This document shows positions 17,579-25,802 of a stretch of DNA of 64,000 nucleotides, piece after piece. This DNA comes from Eilatimonas milleporae. Lineage in GTDB: Bacteria > Pseudomonadota > Alphaproteobacteria > Sphingomonadales > Kordiimonadaceae. The DNA lies in the NCBI RefSeq assembly GCF_003688555.1, contig NZ_REFR01000016.1, positions 62,001 to 126,000 of the forward strand. Reading direction: 5' to 3'. A model generated the notes under the pieces. That model was not told the DNA's origin. It was given only the letters and a program-made list of their open reading frames with translations, and did not search any database. Position 1 is the first letter of the stretch. Each line of letters starts with the position of its first letter. The translations under genes and the position numbers were made by a program.

Positions 17579-17961
17579 GGTGTGTATCTCCGCCGTTCGA
17601 TATGAAACGCGCCGGTTTCCGCAGTGATACGATCTTTCACCCTCCAATCCGGATGGTCTGAGGGGCGGCGCCACAGCGTCAGGGCCCTTGTGGCTGGTCT
17701 GATGATCATATGATAATTCCCCTGGGGCCGTCCCTGACTGGCAATCATTTCCTTTACTACAGTCCGAACGGAAGAGTGACAAGGCGGTGGCTGTATATGC
17801 AGCGGGCATGGAAATCTTTGTGCAGATGACCGATTTTCAGATCGGGCGCGGACATATCGGTCTGAAGACAGGCTTGTGCCGCTTCGGCTTGCCGCCTTTT
17901 ACCTGTCGGAGTATAAGCCCGACGGTTGCTGACGGATCATGTTGGATAGATTCTTTAAATT
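17579..17961. other. Gene-free interval between divergent MBL hydrolase and trhO genes
   Basis: 383 bases. An open frame continues upstream of the MBL gene to 17809, but it lacks a signal peptide, conserved residues and a ribosome binding site, so I treat it as non-coding. The region must hold both divergent promoters; no clear boxes or repeats were recognised. Confidence 0.5.
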
Positions 17962-18909
17962 ATGGCCAGGCTCGTCATTGCCGCTCTTTATCAGTTTGTG
18001 CCGCTGGTGGATCCGGCGGCGCTGGCCATTCGCCTTAAATCCCTTGGACGGCAGTTTGGGTTAAAAGGCACACTTTTGCTGGCTACCGAAGGTATCAACG
18101 GAACCATTGCCGGAAGCCCGTTGGCTGTTGATGCGATCATCGCTGCCCTGCGTGCCTGGAGCGGTGTCGACGATGGTCTGAGCCTGAAGCTGGCTTTTGA
18201 TCACAGCCCGCCTTTTCACCGCTTTAAGGTTCAGGTCAAGGCCGAGATTGTCACCATGGGATTGCCGGGTCTGGATATTGGCGCCACACGCGGCACCTAT
18301 GTGGAGCCGGGTGACTGGAATAGGCTGATCAACGACCCAAGTGTCATCGTCATCGATACGCGCAATGATTATGAAGTGTCGATCGGTAGTTTTGCCGGGG
18401 CTGAGAATCCGGGTCTCAACAGTTTTCGGAGCTTTCCGACCTGGCTGGAAAATCGTCTCGCTTCCGGCTCGGTTGACAGGGTCGCCATGTTCTGCACCGG
18501 CGGTATACGGTGTGAAAAAGCCACGGCCTGGGCGCGCCATCTGCGCGTCCGCGAGGTCTACCATCTGAAGGGCGGTATTCTGAAATATCTTGAGGATACC
18601 CCGGAAGAACACAGTCTTTGGAGGGGGGAGTGCTTCGTTTTTGATGAGCGCGTATCCGTCGGCCACAGGCTTGAGAAGGGGGCGTATACGCTCTGTAGGG
18701 GCTGCCGCAGGCCTGTCGGTCCTGCCGAACGCGCATCTTCGCAATATGAAGAAGGTGTCAGTTGCCCCCACTGTCATAATGAAACCAGTCCTGTGCAGAA
18801 AGCCCGTTTTGCCGAGCGCCGGCGCCAGGTCGAACTGGCCGAATCCAAAAGCGACTGTCATATAGGCATGTCACAGTCACAAGCCCATCATACTCCTGAA
18901 AAGAGCTAA
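17962..18909 (+). CDS. trhO: tRNA uridine(34) hydroxylase, rhodanese family
   Basis: 315 residues. The N-terminal acylphosphatase-like part contains LKGTLLLATEGINGTIAG, the hallmark of the YceA/TrhO family, and the rhodanese domain carries the active cysteine in MFCTGGIRCEKATAW. A C-terminal cysteine set (CRGC ... CPHCH) looks like the usual zinc site. TrhO makes 5-hydroxyuridine at the wobble position of tRNA using oxygen. The ribosome binding site is weak. The gene stands alone. Confidence 0.93.
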   Translation: MARLVIAALYQFVPLVDPAALAIRLKSLGRQFGLKGTLLLATEGINGTIAGSPLAVDAIIAALRAWSGVDDGLSLKLAFDHSPPFHRFKVQVKAEIVTMGLPGLDIGATRGTYVEPGDWNRLINDPSVIVIDTRNDYEVSIGSFAGAENPGLNSFRSFPTWLENRLASGSVDRVAMFCTGGIRCEKATAWARHLRVREVYHLKGGILKYLEDTPEEHSLWRGECFVFDERVSVGHRLEKGAYTLCRGCRRPVGPAERASSQYEEGVSCPHCHNETSPVQKARFAERRRQVELAESKSDCHIGMSQSQAHHTPEKS

Positions 18910-19036
18910 ACGGGCCAGTCTCAGGCACTGCGGTTCTCTCACTTCAAGCGTATCGGTTTTCAGCATGTCGATGCTGGCCGGAAGCAGGATGTGCGTGCGG
19001 CCATGCTGTTTGTTTATCCGTGATATATATCGCAAA

Positions 19037-19057
19037 TTAGTACAGAAATTGTACTAA
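19037..19057. promoter_or_regulatory. Perfect 7-base inverted repeat, candidate operator
   Basis: TTAGTAC (19037-19043) and GTACTAA (19051-19057) are separated by seven bases in an AT-rich interval, about 125 bases upstream of the small lipoprotein gene. The symmetry suits a dimeric repressor or activator. No known consensus was matched. Confidence 0.4.
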
Positions 19058-19181
19058 ATTTTCCCATAAAGCATTGCTTCAGCGCTAAATATGACATTTA
19101 TGTTGCAGTTTTTTGTCACGCAATGTACATATATCTGTAACAAAACAGGTGGATCCACCTCTCCAACAAAGAGAGGCACAT

Positions 19182-19610
19182 ATGAAAAAAACAATTATAA
19201 CCCTTGCTTTGGCGGCTCTGACTGGGGCCTGTTCAACAGCCTACGGGCAGTCCGGTGCGATGGTGGAAGCCGAGGCGCCGGCCAATGAAAAAATGACCGC
19301 CCATGCAACGCATGGCCATGTCACGGAAGGGGTCAAGGCAACAGGTTACACAGAACTGCTGGCCGGCAATCTGTCCGACGCGGAAGCGACCTTGTCACAA
19401 GGCGGACCGGAGGCTTTGAGTGTTTTCGATCGGCTGAACCTTGCGTATATCTACAGCAGGACCGGCCGCGCGAAACAGGCGGAAGCCTTGTATGAAAGCA
19501 TCCTGTCCATGTCTGACAACCCTTACGCTCTGCTTGGTTCGGGCAAAACCAAAAGGGTCAAGACGATTGCACGGGATGCCATGGTCGCATTGTCGGTAAA
19601 GGACAACTGA
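19182..19610 (+). CDS. Small TPR-like lipoprotein
   Basis: 142 residues from the ATG at 19182, with GAGAGG 6 bases upstream. The signal ends in a lipobox-like LTGAC at residues 14-18, so a lipid-anchored periplasmic protein is likely. The mature part carries one or two TPR-like helix pairs (TELLAGNLSDAEATL, then FDRLNLAYIYSRTGRAKQAEALYESIL). Such proteins usually mediate protein contacts. A long double hairpin follows the gene. I do not recognise a named family. Confidence 0.75.
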   Translation: MKKTIITLALAALTGACSTAYGQSGAMVEAEAPANEKMTAHATHGHVTEGVKATGYTELLAGNLSDAEATLSQGGPEALSVFDRLNLAYIYSRTGRAKQAEALYESILSMSDNPYALLGSGKTKRVKTIARDAMVALSVKDN

Positions 19611-19654
19611 TGCGGTATATGCCTTGTCATGCAGGGCAACTTGAAAAGATGCAT

Positions 19655-19735
19655 GGCGGCACGGTTTGATCTTTCGAGATCGGAGTGTGCCGCCGGTTGG
19701 CCGAAGTGTTTCCTCGGGAACGCTTCGGCTGTTTT
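19655..19735. terminator. Two stacked hairpins between convergent genes, second with T-rich tail
   Basis: The first element is nested: GGCGGCAC (19655-19662) pairs with GTGCCGCC (19687-19694), enclosing a symmetrical 5x5 internal loop and an inner stem GATCT-TTCG-AGATC (19668-19681). The second pairs GCCGAAG (19700-19706) with CTTCGGC (19723-19729) and an inner GTTTCC with GGGAAC, followed by TGTTTT on the plus strand. The second is a good terminator for the lipoprotein gene. The first may be a backup terminator or an RNA-stability element. Confidence 0.7.
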
Positions 19736-19758
19736 GACTCCGGGTCGGATGGTGTGAT

Positions 19759-20187
19759 TCAGAGACTGCTGTCAAGCAGAATGGACTGCATATTTCTCAT
19801 AAGCAGAGCCGGGTTGCTTGGGCTTTTGAGACTGTCCAGTTTTGCCGGCACCCAATCCCAGCCAAGTGTTTCACTTAACAGACTTGTCTGATGATCATCG
19901 AGAGTTTTATAGGCCATTGCCCAATCGCCAAAGCTGCGCCGACTGATGTCCTGCTGGCCAAGAATCGTGATGTCGCAGTGCCTTGGGTCCGTTTCAATCC
20001 GTTTCACAAGCTGTGTAATATCCTCTTCAGGCCCTTCAAGAACCTGCAGGAAAACACCACGGCCGTAAAGCAGCAGGCCGGTAATACCGACAGCATGGTT
20101 TTTCTGTTTTGAGACCCGCCAGATAGCCGACAAATCCTCTTCCGTCAGGGTTTCGTCGGCAGCGCTCATATAGATCAGGCTGTACAC
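19759..20187 (-). CDS. BLUF-domain blue-light sensor protein
   Basis: 142 residues made almost entirely of a BLUF domain, an FAD-binding photoreceptor. Key residues are present: Y6 (LIYMS) and Q48 (VFLQVLEG) for the photocycle, N30 for flavin binding (KNHAVGITGLLLYG), and W89 and M91 in SFGDWAM. The RH pair in TDPRHCDI is also typical. There is no attached output domain, so it must signal through a partner or its own C-terminal helices. The start is GTG, with GGGGGAGG almost abutting it. A perfect inverted repeat lies 34-52 bases upstream. A PPP phosphatase gene precedes it on the same strand. Confidence 0.93.
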   Translation of the reverse strand: MYSLIYMSAADETLTEEDLSAIWRVSKQKNHAVGITGLLLYGRGVFLQVLEGPEEDITQLVKRIETDPRHCDITILGQQDISRRSFGDWAMAYKTLDDHQTSLLSETLGWDWVPAKLDSLKSPSNPALLMRNMQSILLDSSL

Positions 20188-20220
20188 ATCCTCCCCCTCG
20201 GTCTCTACGCATGTCCGCAG

Positions 20221-20239
20221 TCACATCCGGTAGATGTGA
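20221..20239. promoter_or_regulatory. Perfect inverted repeat in the BLUF gene upstream region
   Basis: TCACATC (20221-20227) and GATGTGA (20233-20239) are separated by five bases and lie 34-52 bases before the GTG start of the BLUF gene. The position is right for an operator overlapping a promoter, or for a leader hairpin. Confidence 0.45.
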
Positions 20240-20279
20240 AAATGCTTAACATAAAGGCATCTTACTCTACTCATGGGGG

Positions 20280-20304
20280 ATGATACAGACATTAAAAGTA
20301 TCAT
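20280..20304. promoter_or_regulatory. Second inverted repeat between phosphatase and BLUF genes
   Basis: ATGATAC (20280-20286) and GTATCAT (20298-20304) form perfect 7-base arms around 11 bases, starting right after the phosphatase stop codon. It may be a weak 3' hairpin of the phosphatase transcript or an upstream operator for the BLUF gene. No T-run follows on the minus strand. Confidence 0.35.
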
Positions 20305-21030
20305 TTACGACACCAGTGCCTGCGGCCAACTGAGGGCTTCGCGTGCCGTTAACAGGGTCAAAGCCCCTCCATAAACAGCACCGGTATCGATAAAAAACGC
20401 ACTGCCGAGGCGTGTGGGCGCATCAATCGGTGTATGGCCATGAACCGTCAGTTTGGCCGTATGATCGCTGCGAACGCGCCGTTCCTTGATCTGTTGCCGG
20501 CCCCAGACCATGGTTTGCCGTATGGCGGTGTCAGTGATCGCGGTGTCGACCATGCGCCAGTCCTGACCGGGCCATTCCCCGTGGCAGATACCGATGACAC
20601 CGCCCCCCGGCAGATCCAGCGTAATGGCCAGCGGCAGGTCAGTGGCCAGTTTTATCGCCACAGCCATTGTGTTTGCATCGAGACTGTCGGTCCAGCCGCC
20701 ACCGTTCATTTTCCAGAAGGTCTGGTTCGTCTCGTTTTCGGGTGTTGCCAGGGCATCAAGCATCATGACTTCGTGATTGCCTCTGACGGCGAAAAACCAC
20801 GGTTCCTCGATAAGGCGCAAGGCACCAATACTGTCCGGTCCCCGGTCTACCAGATCGCCGACGCTGATAACGCGGTCGCGTGATGGATCGAAGCCGCGGG
20901 CCGTCAGGCTGGCCTGTAACAGTTCCGTCTGGCCATGCAAGTCGCCAAGCAGGAAGTCGCGGCCCAGTTCATTGGGTGGGAGCCGCAGATGCAAAGACGT
21001 GTTCCCTGTTTTCATGTCCAAAATCGGCAA
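20305..21030 (-). CDS. PPP-family metallophosphoesterase (PrpA/ApaH-like serine/threonine phosphatase)
   Basis: 241 residues. The three signature motifs are in order: GDLHGQ, GDLVDRGPDS and RGNHE, with later metal histidines in GICHGEWPG and LTVHGHTP. Bacterial members dephosphorylate proteins (PrpA/PphA) or split diadenosine tetraphosphate; the two cannot be told apart here. No clear ribosome binding site precedes ATG 21030, and an in-frame ATG at 21015 is possible. The aminopeptidase gene ends upstream only 15 bases away on the same strand, and the BLUF gene follows after 117 bases, so all three may be co-transcribed. Confidence 0.88.
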   Translation of the reverse strand: MPILDMKTGNTSLHLRLPPNELGRDFLLGDLHGQTELLQASLTARGFDPSRDRVISVGDLVDRGPDSIGALRLIEEPWFFAVRGNHEVMMLDALATPENETNQTFWKMNGGGWTDSLDANTMAVAIKLATDLPLAITLDLPGGGVIGICHGEWPGQDWRMVDTAITDTAIRQTMVWGRQQIKERRVRSDHTAKLTVHGHTPIDAPTRLGSAFFIDTGAVYGGALTLLTAREALSWPQALVS

Positions 21031-21045
21031 CTGATTTGTACGCGT

Positions 21046-22917
21046 TCATGTCCGGGCCGGCAGCGGGGCGGTGGCGTGTTCAAGCCATGCGCGGGCGCTG
21101 TCTTCCACATGGGGTGTGATAAGCGTACGAACCCGGTCATGGTATTGGTTCACCCAATCCGTTTCCGCATCGCTCAGCAGGTCGATCCTGATCAGCCGTC
21201 TATCAATGGGAACCAGTGTCAGGGTTTCAAAAAAGAGCATGGGACGCTCTTCTTCTTTTTCGGAACGCTGGACCAGAATCAGATTCTCAATCCTGATCCC
21301 ATAAGCCCCTGTTTTATAATATCCCGGTTCGTTGGACAGGATCATGCCTTCTTCAAGAGGAATGTCGGTGCCGAATTTTGCAATGCGCTGCGGACCTTCG
21401 TGCACACCGAGAAAGCTACCGACCCCGTGGCCTGTGCCGTGGTCATAATCCAGGCCCGCCTGCCACAGCGGACGTCTGGCAATGCCGTCCAGGGCCTGGC
21501 CGCTTGTACCCATCGGAAAGCGGGTCAGTGCCAACTGAATATGGCCTTTCAAGACCAGTGTGAAATGCGTTTGCATCGCCTGTGTAGGCTGACCGACCGG
21601 GATTGTGCGGGTGACATCGGTTGTACCGTCCAGATACTGCGCACCGCTATCGAGCAGATACAGGTCGCCCATTTGCAGTTTCCGATTTGTTTCTTCGGTC
21701 ACGCGATAATGAATGACCGCCCCATTGGGGCCGCTGCCGGAAATGGTATCGAAACTGCTGTCGGCGACATGGTTCCGCTTTTGACGGAAGTCCCACAGGC
21801 GGTCCACAAGGCCAAGTTCATCCAGACGGCCCTCGACGGCGGCGCCGTCTTCGATGGCTGTGTCAAGCCAGGCGAGAAATTCGGTCAGTGCCGCACCGTC
21901 GCGTATATGGGCATTGCGTGTACCGGTCTGCTCCGTCGCATTCTTGCGTGCCTTGGGCAGGCTGCAGGGATCGCGGTCCTCGACAATAACGGCACCGCTG
22001 TTTTCAAGAGTGGAAACAACCTTTGCATTGGCCACGGCCGGGTCAACAAGGACGCGTTTGCCGGCGCCGCCCAGCTGTGTCAGGGTTTCATAAAACCGCT
22101 CACGTGGCTCAATACGGACACTGTTGCCAAGGTGCGTCCGAAGATCGGTGTCGATTTTGCGTTCATCGATAAACAGGATGGCCGTGCCGTCGGCGTTTAA
22201 AAGACCAAAAGCGTGTGTGACAGGCGTATGCGGGACATCCCTGCCGCGAATGTTAAAAGCCCATGCAACACTGTCGAGCATGGTGAGCACGGCGCAGTCC
22301 GCTTTTTTGTTTTTGAGGAGGCTGGCGATATCGTCCCGTTTGGCGGCGGCGCTGATGCCCGCGAAGTCGTCGTCATGGGCTATGGCGGGCGCAAGGGATG
22401 GAGCCGGACGATCATGCCAAATCGTGTCGACGGGATTGTCGTCCACGGTCTCAAACCGTAATGAAGCATCCCTCAGGGTTTTGCCGACTTTTTGTACCCA
22501 ATCCGGTGTGCACAATGTCGGGTCATACCCGATGCGTGCCTTTGCGCTCGCGTTATCGATGATCCAGCTGTCAAGGGGATAGGCCTCCATATGGCAGCGC
22601 TCAAACAGGGTGTGATCCACCTGATCCTCCACCTGCAGCGTGTAGCGGCCATCAACAAAAATGGCGGCCTTGTCCCTCAGCACAACGGCGGTACCGGCCG
22701 ATCCGGTGAAACCGGTCATATAGGCAAGGCGCTGTGCATAATCGCCGACATATTCGCTCATATGTTCGTCGGTCAGAGGAATGATGAAACCATCGAGCGC
22801 ACGCCGCGCCAGCTCACCGCGCAGATGGTCCATACGGTCTGCATGTACGGAGGATGGTCCGGCCGGAAGGGCTCGATCGATTGCAGCCTGGCCGGCGTTG
22901 ATGTCTGTGTCATGCAT
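21046..22917 (-). CDS. pepP: Xaa-Pro aminopeptidase (M24B)
   Basis: 623 residues from the ATG at 22917, which has AGGAGAA 7 bases upstream; a longer frame reaches 22968. Two creatinase-like N-terminal domains precede the pita-bread catalytic domain. The metal ligands are seen in DSGAQYLDGTTDVTR (two Asp), GHGVGSFLGVHEGP (His), EEGMILSNEPGYY (Glu) and GIRIENLILV (Glu). The length matches the cytosolic long form also found in eukaryotes (APP1 type). It removes the N-terminal residue before proline, helping to finish peptide breakdown. The symbol is used loosely for the function. Confidence 0.92.
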   Translation of the reverse strand: MHDTDINAGQAAIDRALPAGPSSVHADRMDHLRGELARRALDGFIIPLTDEHMSEYVGDYAQRLAYMTGFTGSAGTAVVLRDKAAIFVDGRYTLQVEDQVDHTLFERCHMEAYPLDSWIIDNASAKARIGYDPTLCTPDWVQKVGKTLRDASLRFETVDDNPVDTIWHDRPAPSLAPAIAHDDDFAGISAAAKRDDIASLLKNKKADCAVLTMLDSVAWAFNIRGRDVPHTPVTHAFGLLNADGTAILFIDERKIDTDLRTHLGNSVRIEPRERFYETLTQLGGAGKRVLVDPAVANAKVVSTLENSGAVIVEDRDPCSLPKARKNATEQTGTRNAHIRDGAALTEFLAWLDTAIEDGAAVEGRLDELGLVDRLWDFRQKRNHVADSSFDTISGSGPNGAVIHYRVTEETNRKLQMGDLYLLDSGAQYLDGTTDVTRTIPVGQPTQAMQTHFTLVLKGHIQLALTRFPMGTSGQALDGIARRPLWQAGLDYDHGTGHGVGSFLGVHEGPQRIAKFGTDIPLEEGMILSNEPGYYKTGAYGIRIENLILVQRSEKEEERPMLFFETLTLVPIDRRLIRIDLLSDAETDWVNQYHDRVRTLITPHVEDSARAWLEHATAPLPART

Positions 22918-23028
22918 CGGGGTTCTCCTGCGGATTGTGTCCTTTCTTGACAGTGCGGCCCGCAGCATTCAAGCCCTAAGCCTGCGGAATGTTTTTCTCC
23001 CCAAAATGCCGTTTATGTAAAAGAGACC

Positions 23029-25167
23029 ATGATGACAAAACTTTTGCCCAGACTGGCAGCTCCTGCCGCACCAACACCACCCGCAGCAGACCGCCGGGCA
23101 CGCAGGGTGCGCGTCCATGATCGTGATATCGAGGACCCGTATTTCTGGCTGAAGGATGCAGGATACCCAAAGGTCGAAGATCCCGACATTCTGGATTATC
23201 TGAGTCGTGAAAATGCTTATTACGAAAGCGTCATGGGTCCGGAACGGGCGCTGACGGACAGGCTGTTTTCAGAAATCAAGGGCCGCATCAAATCGGATGA
23301 TGAAAGTGTGCCCTGGCGCGAAGGGCCTTTTGAATACCGCTGGGCTTTTACGGCAGGCGCTCAGTACAGGTCCTGGTATCGCCGCCCTGTTGTGACCGGT
23401 GGGTCCTGGACCCTCATTCTGGACGAGCCTGCACTCGCGGCAGGGCATGACTTTTTCCGGGTCGGTGGGGTCTGGCCCAGTCCGTGCGGGCGCTTTCTCG
23501 CCTATACCGTGGATACGAGCGGAGGAGAGCGCTTCACCGTCCACATTATGGATCTGGAAAGCGGAGAGGTCACCGACAGTTCGGTCGGCAATGTATCCTC
23601 CGAAATTGTCTGGTCCCTGGACGGTACATCCTTTATCACCGTGGCCCTGACCGAGGAATGGCGTCCTTACCGGGTCGAGGCCCACGCATTGGATACGTCC
23701 GGCAGGGCCATGCCCGCCCTATTGCTGTACAGGGAAGAAGACGAAAGCTTCTTCGTGCATATTGATGCAAGCAGTTCGCGCGACTGGCTGATGGTCCGTG
23801 CCGCCGACCATGAAACGTCAGAAGTCCATCTCATTCCACTGGACCGCCTGGATGTGAACCCCGTCTGTGTGGCGGCGCGTCAGACAGGCCATGATTATAC
23901 ACTGGATCATGGCCTGCCGGCCGAAGACGGCGCGGGCATTGATTTTGTCGTACGTTCGAACCGTATATGCGAGAATTTCGCACTTTATCGCCTGCCGTCA
24001 CCGGCTCTGGGCAAGGGCGTGGAGCATTGGAGATGTCTGCGTACAGGCGACAACCGCCGTTATATTCGTGGCCACCAGCTTTTCAAAAGCTGGCTTGTGG
24101 TCGAAGAACGTGTCGACGGTTTGGACCAGCTGATTGTCTGGCCCCATGCCGGAACGCCTGAGCCTATTCCCTTTGACGAAGCGGCCTATGAAGTCAGCCT
24201 TGACAACAATCCGGAGTATGATCAGCCGTTCGTGCGGATTGCATATTCCAGCCTGATCACTCCGCCGAGTGTTTACGATTTCAGCCCCCTGGACGGCAGG
24301 CTGGCCCTGCGCAAGGAACAGGAAATTCCCTCAGGGTATGACAAGACGCGTTATCGCAGTGAACGGTTGATGGTGACGGCACGTGACGGCACGCCTGTGC
24401 CCGTCAGCCTCGTTTACCGGGATGATTGGCGGAAAGGGGCGGCGGCCCCCCTGCACCTATACGGGTATGGGGCTTACGGCATGGGGATGAGTCCCGCTTT
24501 TTCGGCGTCGCGCCTTTCACTTCTGGACAGGGGGTTTGCCTATGCAATCGCCCATGTCCGCGGTGGCGATGAACTGGGATATGGCTGGTACAAGGCCGGG
24601 AAGCGGGACCGGCGGCAGAATACATTCAATGATTTTGTCGATGTTGCCCGATACCTTGAGGGCAACGGGTATGCCGCGCCCGGCGGTATCAGCATATCCG
24701 GGGGCAGCGCGGGCGGCGAATTGATGGGAGCGGCCGTCAACCAGGCACCGGATTTGTTTCGTGCCGCTGTATTGCATGTGCCCTTCGTCGATGTGCTCAA
24801 CACCATGCTGGATGCGGATTTGCCCCTAACCCCCATTGAATGGCCGGAATGGGGCAATCCGGCCGCCAGTGTCGGCGAGTATGAAACCATCCGGGCCTAT
24901 TGTCCCTATACCAATATCACGGCACAGGACTACCCGCCGATGATGGTGACCGGCGGTCTCAATGATCCGCGCGTCACCTATTGGGAACCCGCCAAATGGA
25001 CCGCCCGGCTACGCCATGTCAAAACCGACAATCACCTGCTGATCATGAAAATCAACATGGGGGCTGGCCATGCCGGCAAATCCGGGCGCTATGAACGGCT
25101 TTTCGAAACAGCAGAAGAATATACTTTCCTGTTGATGGCTTTCGGCGCTGCCGGTGAAACAGTCTGA
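23029..25167 (+). CDS. ptrB: S9A oligopeptidase (oligopeptidase B-like)
   Basis: 712 residues. An N-terminal beta-propeller (about 80-410) starts after DRDIEDPYFWLKD, and the alpha/beta-hydrolase domain follows. The nucleophile is S560 in SGGSAGGEL, the Asp lies in TGGLNDPRV, and the His is in NMGAGHAGKSGRY. Preceding loops (LYGYGAYGMGMSP, HVRGGDELGYGWYKAG) are typical of oligopeptidase B. It cleaves short peptides, often after basic residues, in the cytoplasm. It lies divergent from the Xaa-Pro aminopeptidase gene. Confidence 0.93.
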   Translation: MMTKLLPRLAAPAAPTPPAADRRARRVRVHDRDIEDPYFWLKDAGYPKVEDPDILDYLSRENAYYESVMGPERALTDRLFSEIKGRIKSDDESVPWREGPFEYRWAFTAGAQYRSWYRRPVVTGGSWTLILDEPALAAGHDFFRVGGVWPSPCGRFLAYTVDTSGGERFTVHIMDLESGEVTDSSVGNVSSEIVWSLDGTSFITVALTEEWRPYRVEAHALDTSGRAMPALLLYREEDESFFVHIDASSSRDWLMVRAADHETSEVHLIPLDRLDVNPVCVAARQTGHDYTLDHGLPAEDGAGIDFVVRSNRICENFALYRLPSPALGKGVEHWRCLRTGDNRRYIRGHQLFKSWLVVEERVDGLDQLIVWPHAGTPEPIPFDEAAYEVSLDNNPEYDQPFVRIAYSSLITPPSVYDFSPLDGRLALRKEQEIPSGYDKTRYRSERLMVTARDGTPVPVSLVYRDDWRKGAAAPLHLYGYGAYGMGMSPAFSASRLSLLDRGFAYAIAHVRGGDELGYGWYKAGKRDRRQNTFNDFVDVARYLEGNGYAAPGGISISGGSAGGELMGAAVNQAPDLFRAAVLHVPFVDVLNTMLDADLPLTPIEWPEWGNPAASVGEYETIRAYCPYTNITAQDYPPMMVTGGLNDPRVTYWEPAKWTARLRHVKTDNHLLIMKINMGAGHAGKSGRYERLFETAEEYTFLLMAFGAAGETV

Positions 25168-25170
25168 CGG

Positions 25171-25608
25171 TCAGCGGTTGCCACGCAGATGGTCCAGTGT
25201 CGGCGCAAGCGGTGACATATCATAGCCGGCACCTTGTGCGCGGTTGAGAATCTCGCCGGTGGAAAGCGTGCCGGTCATGGCCTCGGCCATGGCCCACAGC
25301 ATGCAGGACCGTGTACCCGAACGGCAATAGGCGAGCACCTTGCCGTCTTCGCCGTTCAGGGCACCGGCCATGGCCTCTACCGCATCCATGCCGGGTTGCC
25401 CGGATGTGATCTGGGCGGTTGCCCAGGCCAGGCCCTTGTCATTGGCGACGGACTGAAGGGTTTCATTGGCCGGCTGACCGGGCTCCTCGCCATCGGGCCG
25501 GTTGTTAATAATCAGTGTAAAGCCGTCCGCCGCCGCTTCGGCGATATCGTCCTCGGTAATCTGCGGTGATACAAAGACGCGATCCGCCACCTGCCGAAAA
25601 TTCGCCAT
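25171..25608 (-). CDS. DUF442/TIGR01244-type phosphatase-like or sulfur-transfer protein
   Basis: 145 residues. Opening motif FRQVADRVFVSPQI and the loop LIINNRPDGEEPGQP are diagnostic. The P-loop VLAYCRSGTRS (C95) resembles a tyrosine-phosphatase loop and is typical of the beta-lactamase-hydrolase-like (Blh) N-terminal domain, which in some bacteria is linked to sulfide oxidation. AAAGGAAG precedes the ATG. Its end meets the S9 peptidase gene end with only 3 bases between them. The physiological substrate is unsettled. Confidence 0.88.
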   Translation of the reverse strand: MANFRQVADRVFVSPQITEDDIAEAAADGFTLIINNRPDGEEPGQPANETLQSVANDKGLAWATAQITSGQPGMDAVEAMAGALNGEDGKVLAYCRSGTRSCMLWAMAEAMTGTLSTGEILNRAQGAGYDMSPLAPTLDHLRGNR

Positions 25609-25802
25609 TCCTGTCTTCCTTTGTGTGAAACCTTGTCCGGGTTGTCATGACGCCTGCGACTTTTTCGCACAGGCACGATTGATTCATGTCAAACGCTAAT
25701 GGGAAATAAAAGGGCAAAAAAGGGTCATCGCGTCTGGGAGTGTATTCATCGCGTATAGCGGGAAGCAATTTTGACCAGGCGCTTTGATCAGGGAGACGAC
25801 CC

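Noticed and set aside
17579-17809. N-terminal extension of the MBL hydrolase frame
   Set aside because: It would put 77 non-hydrophobic residues before a clear signal anchor; the GTG at 17578 has a ribosome binding site.
20221-20239. CRP/FNR-type site
   Set aside because: The half-sites TCACATC and GATGTGA are in the opposite order to TGTGA-N6-TCACA, and the spacer is five bases, so a CRP site is not supported.
20935-22200. Plus-strand frame of 421 codons
   Set aside because: It lies opposite the Xaa-Pro aminopeptidase gene, which has all its metal ligands; the antisense frame is a codon-bias shadow.
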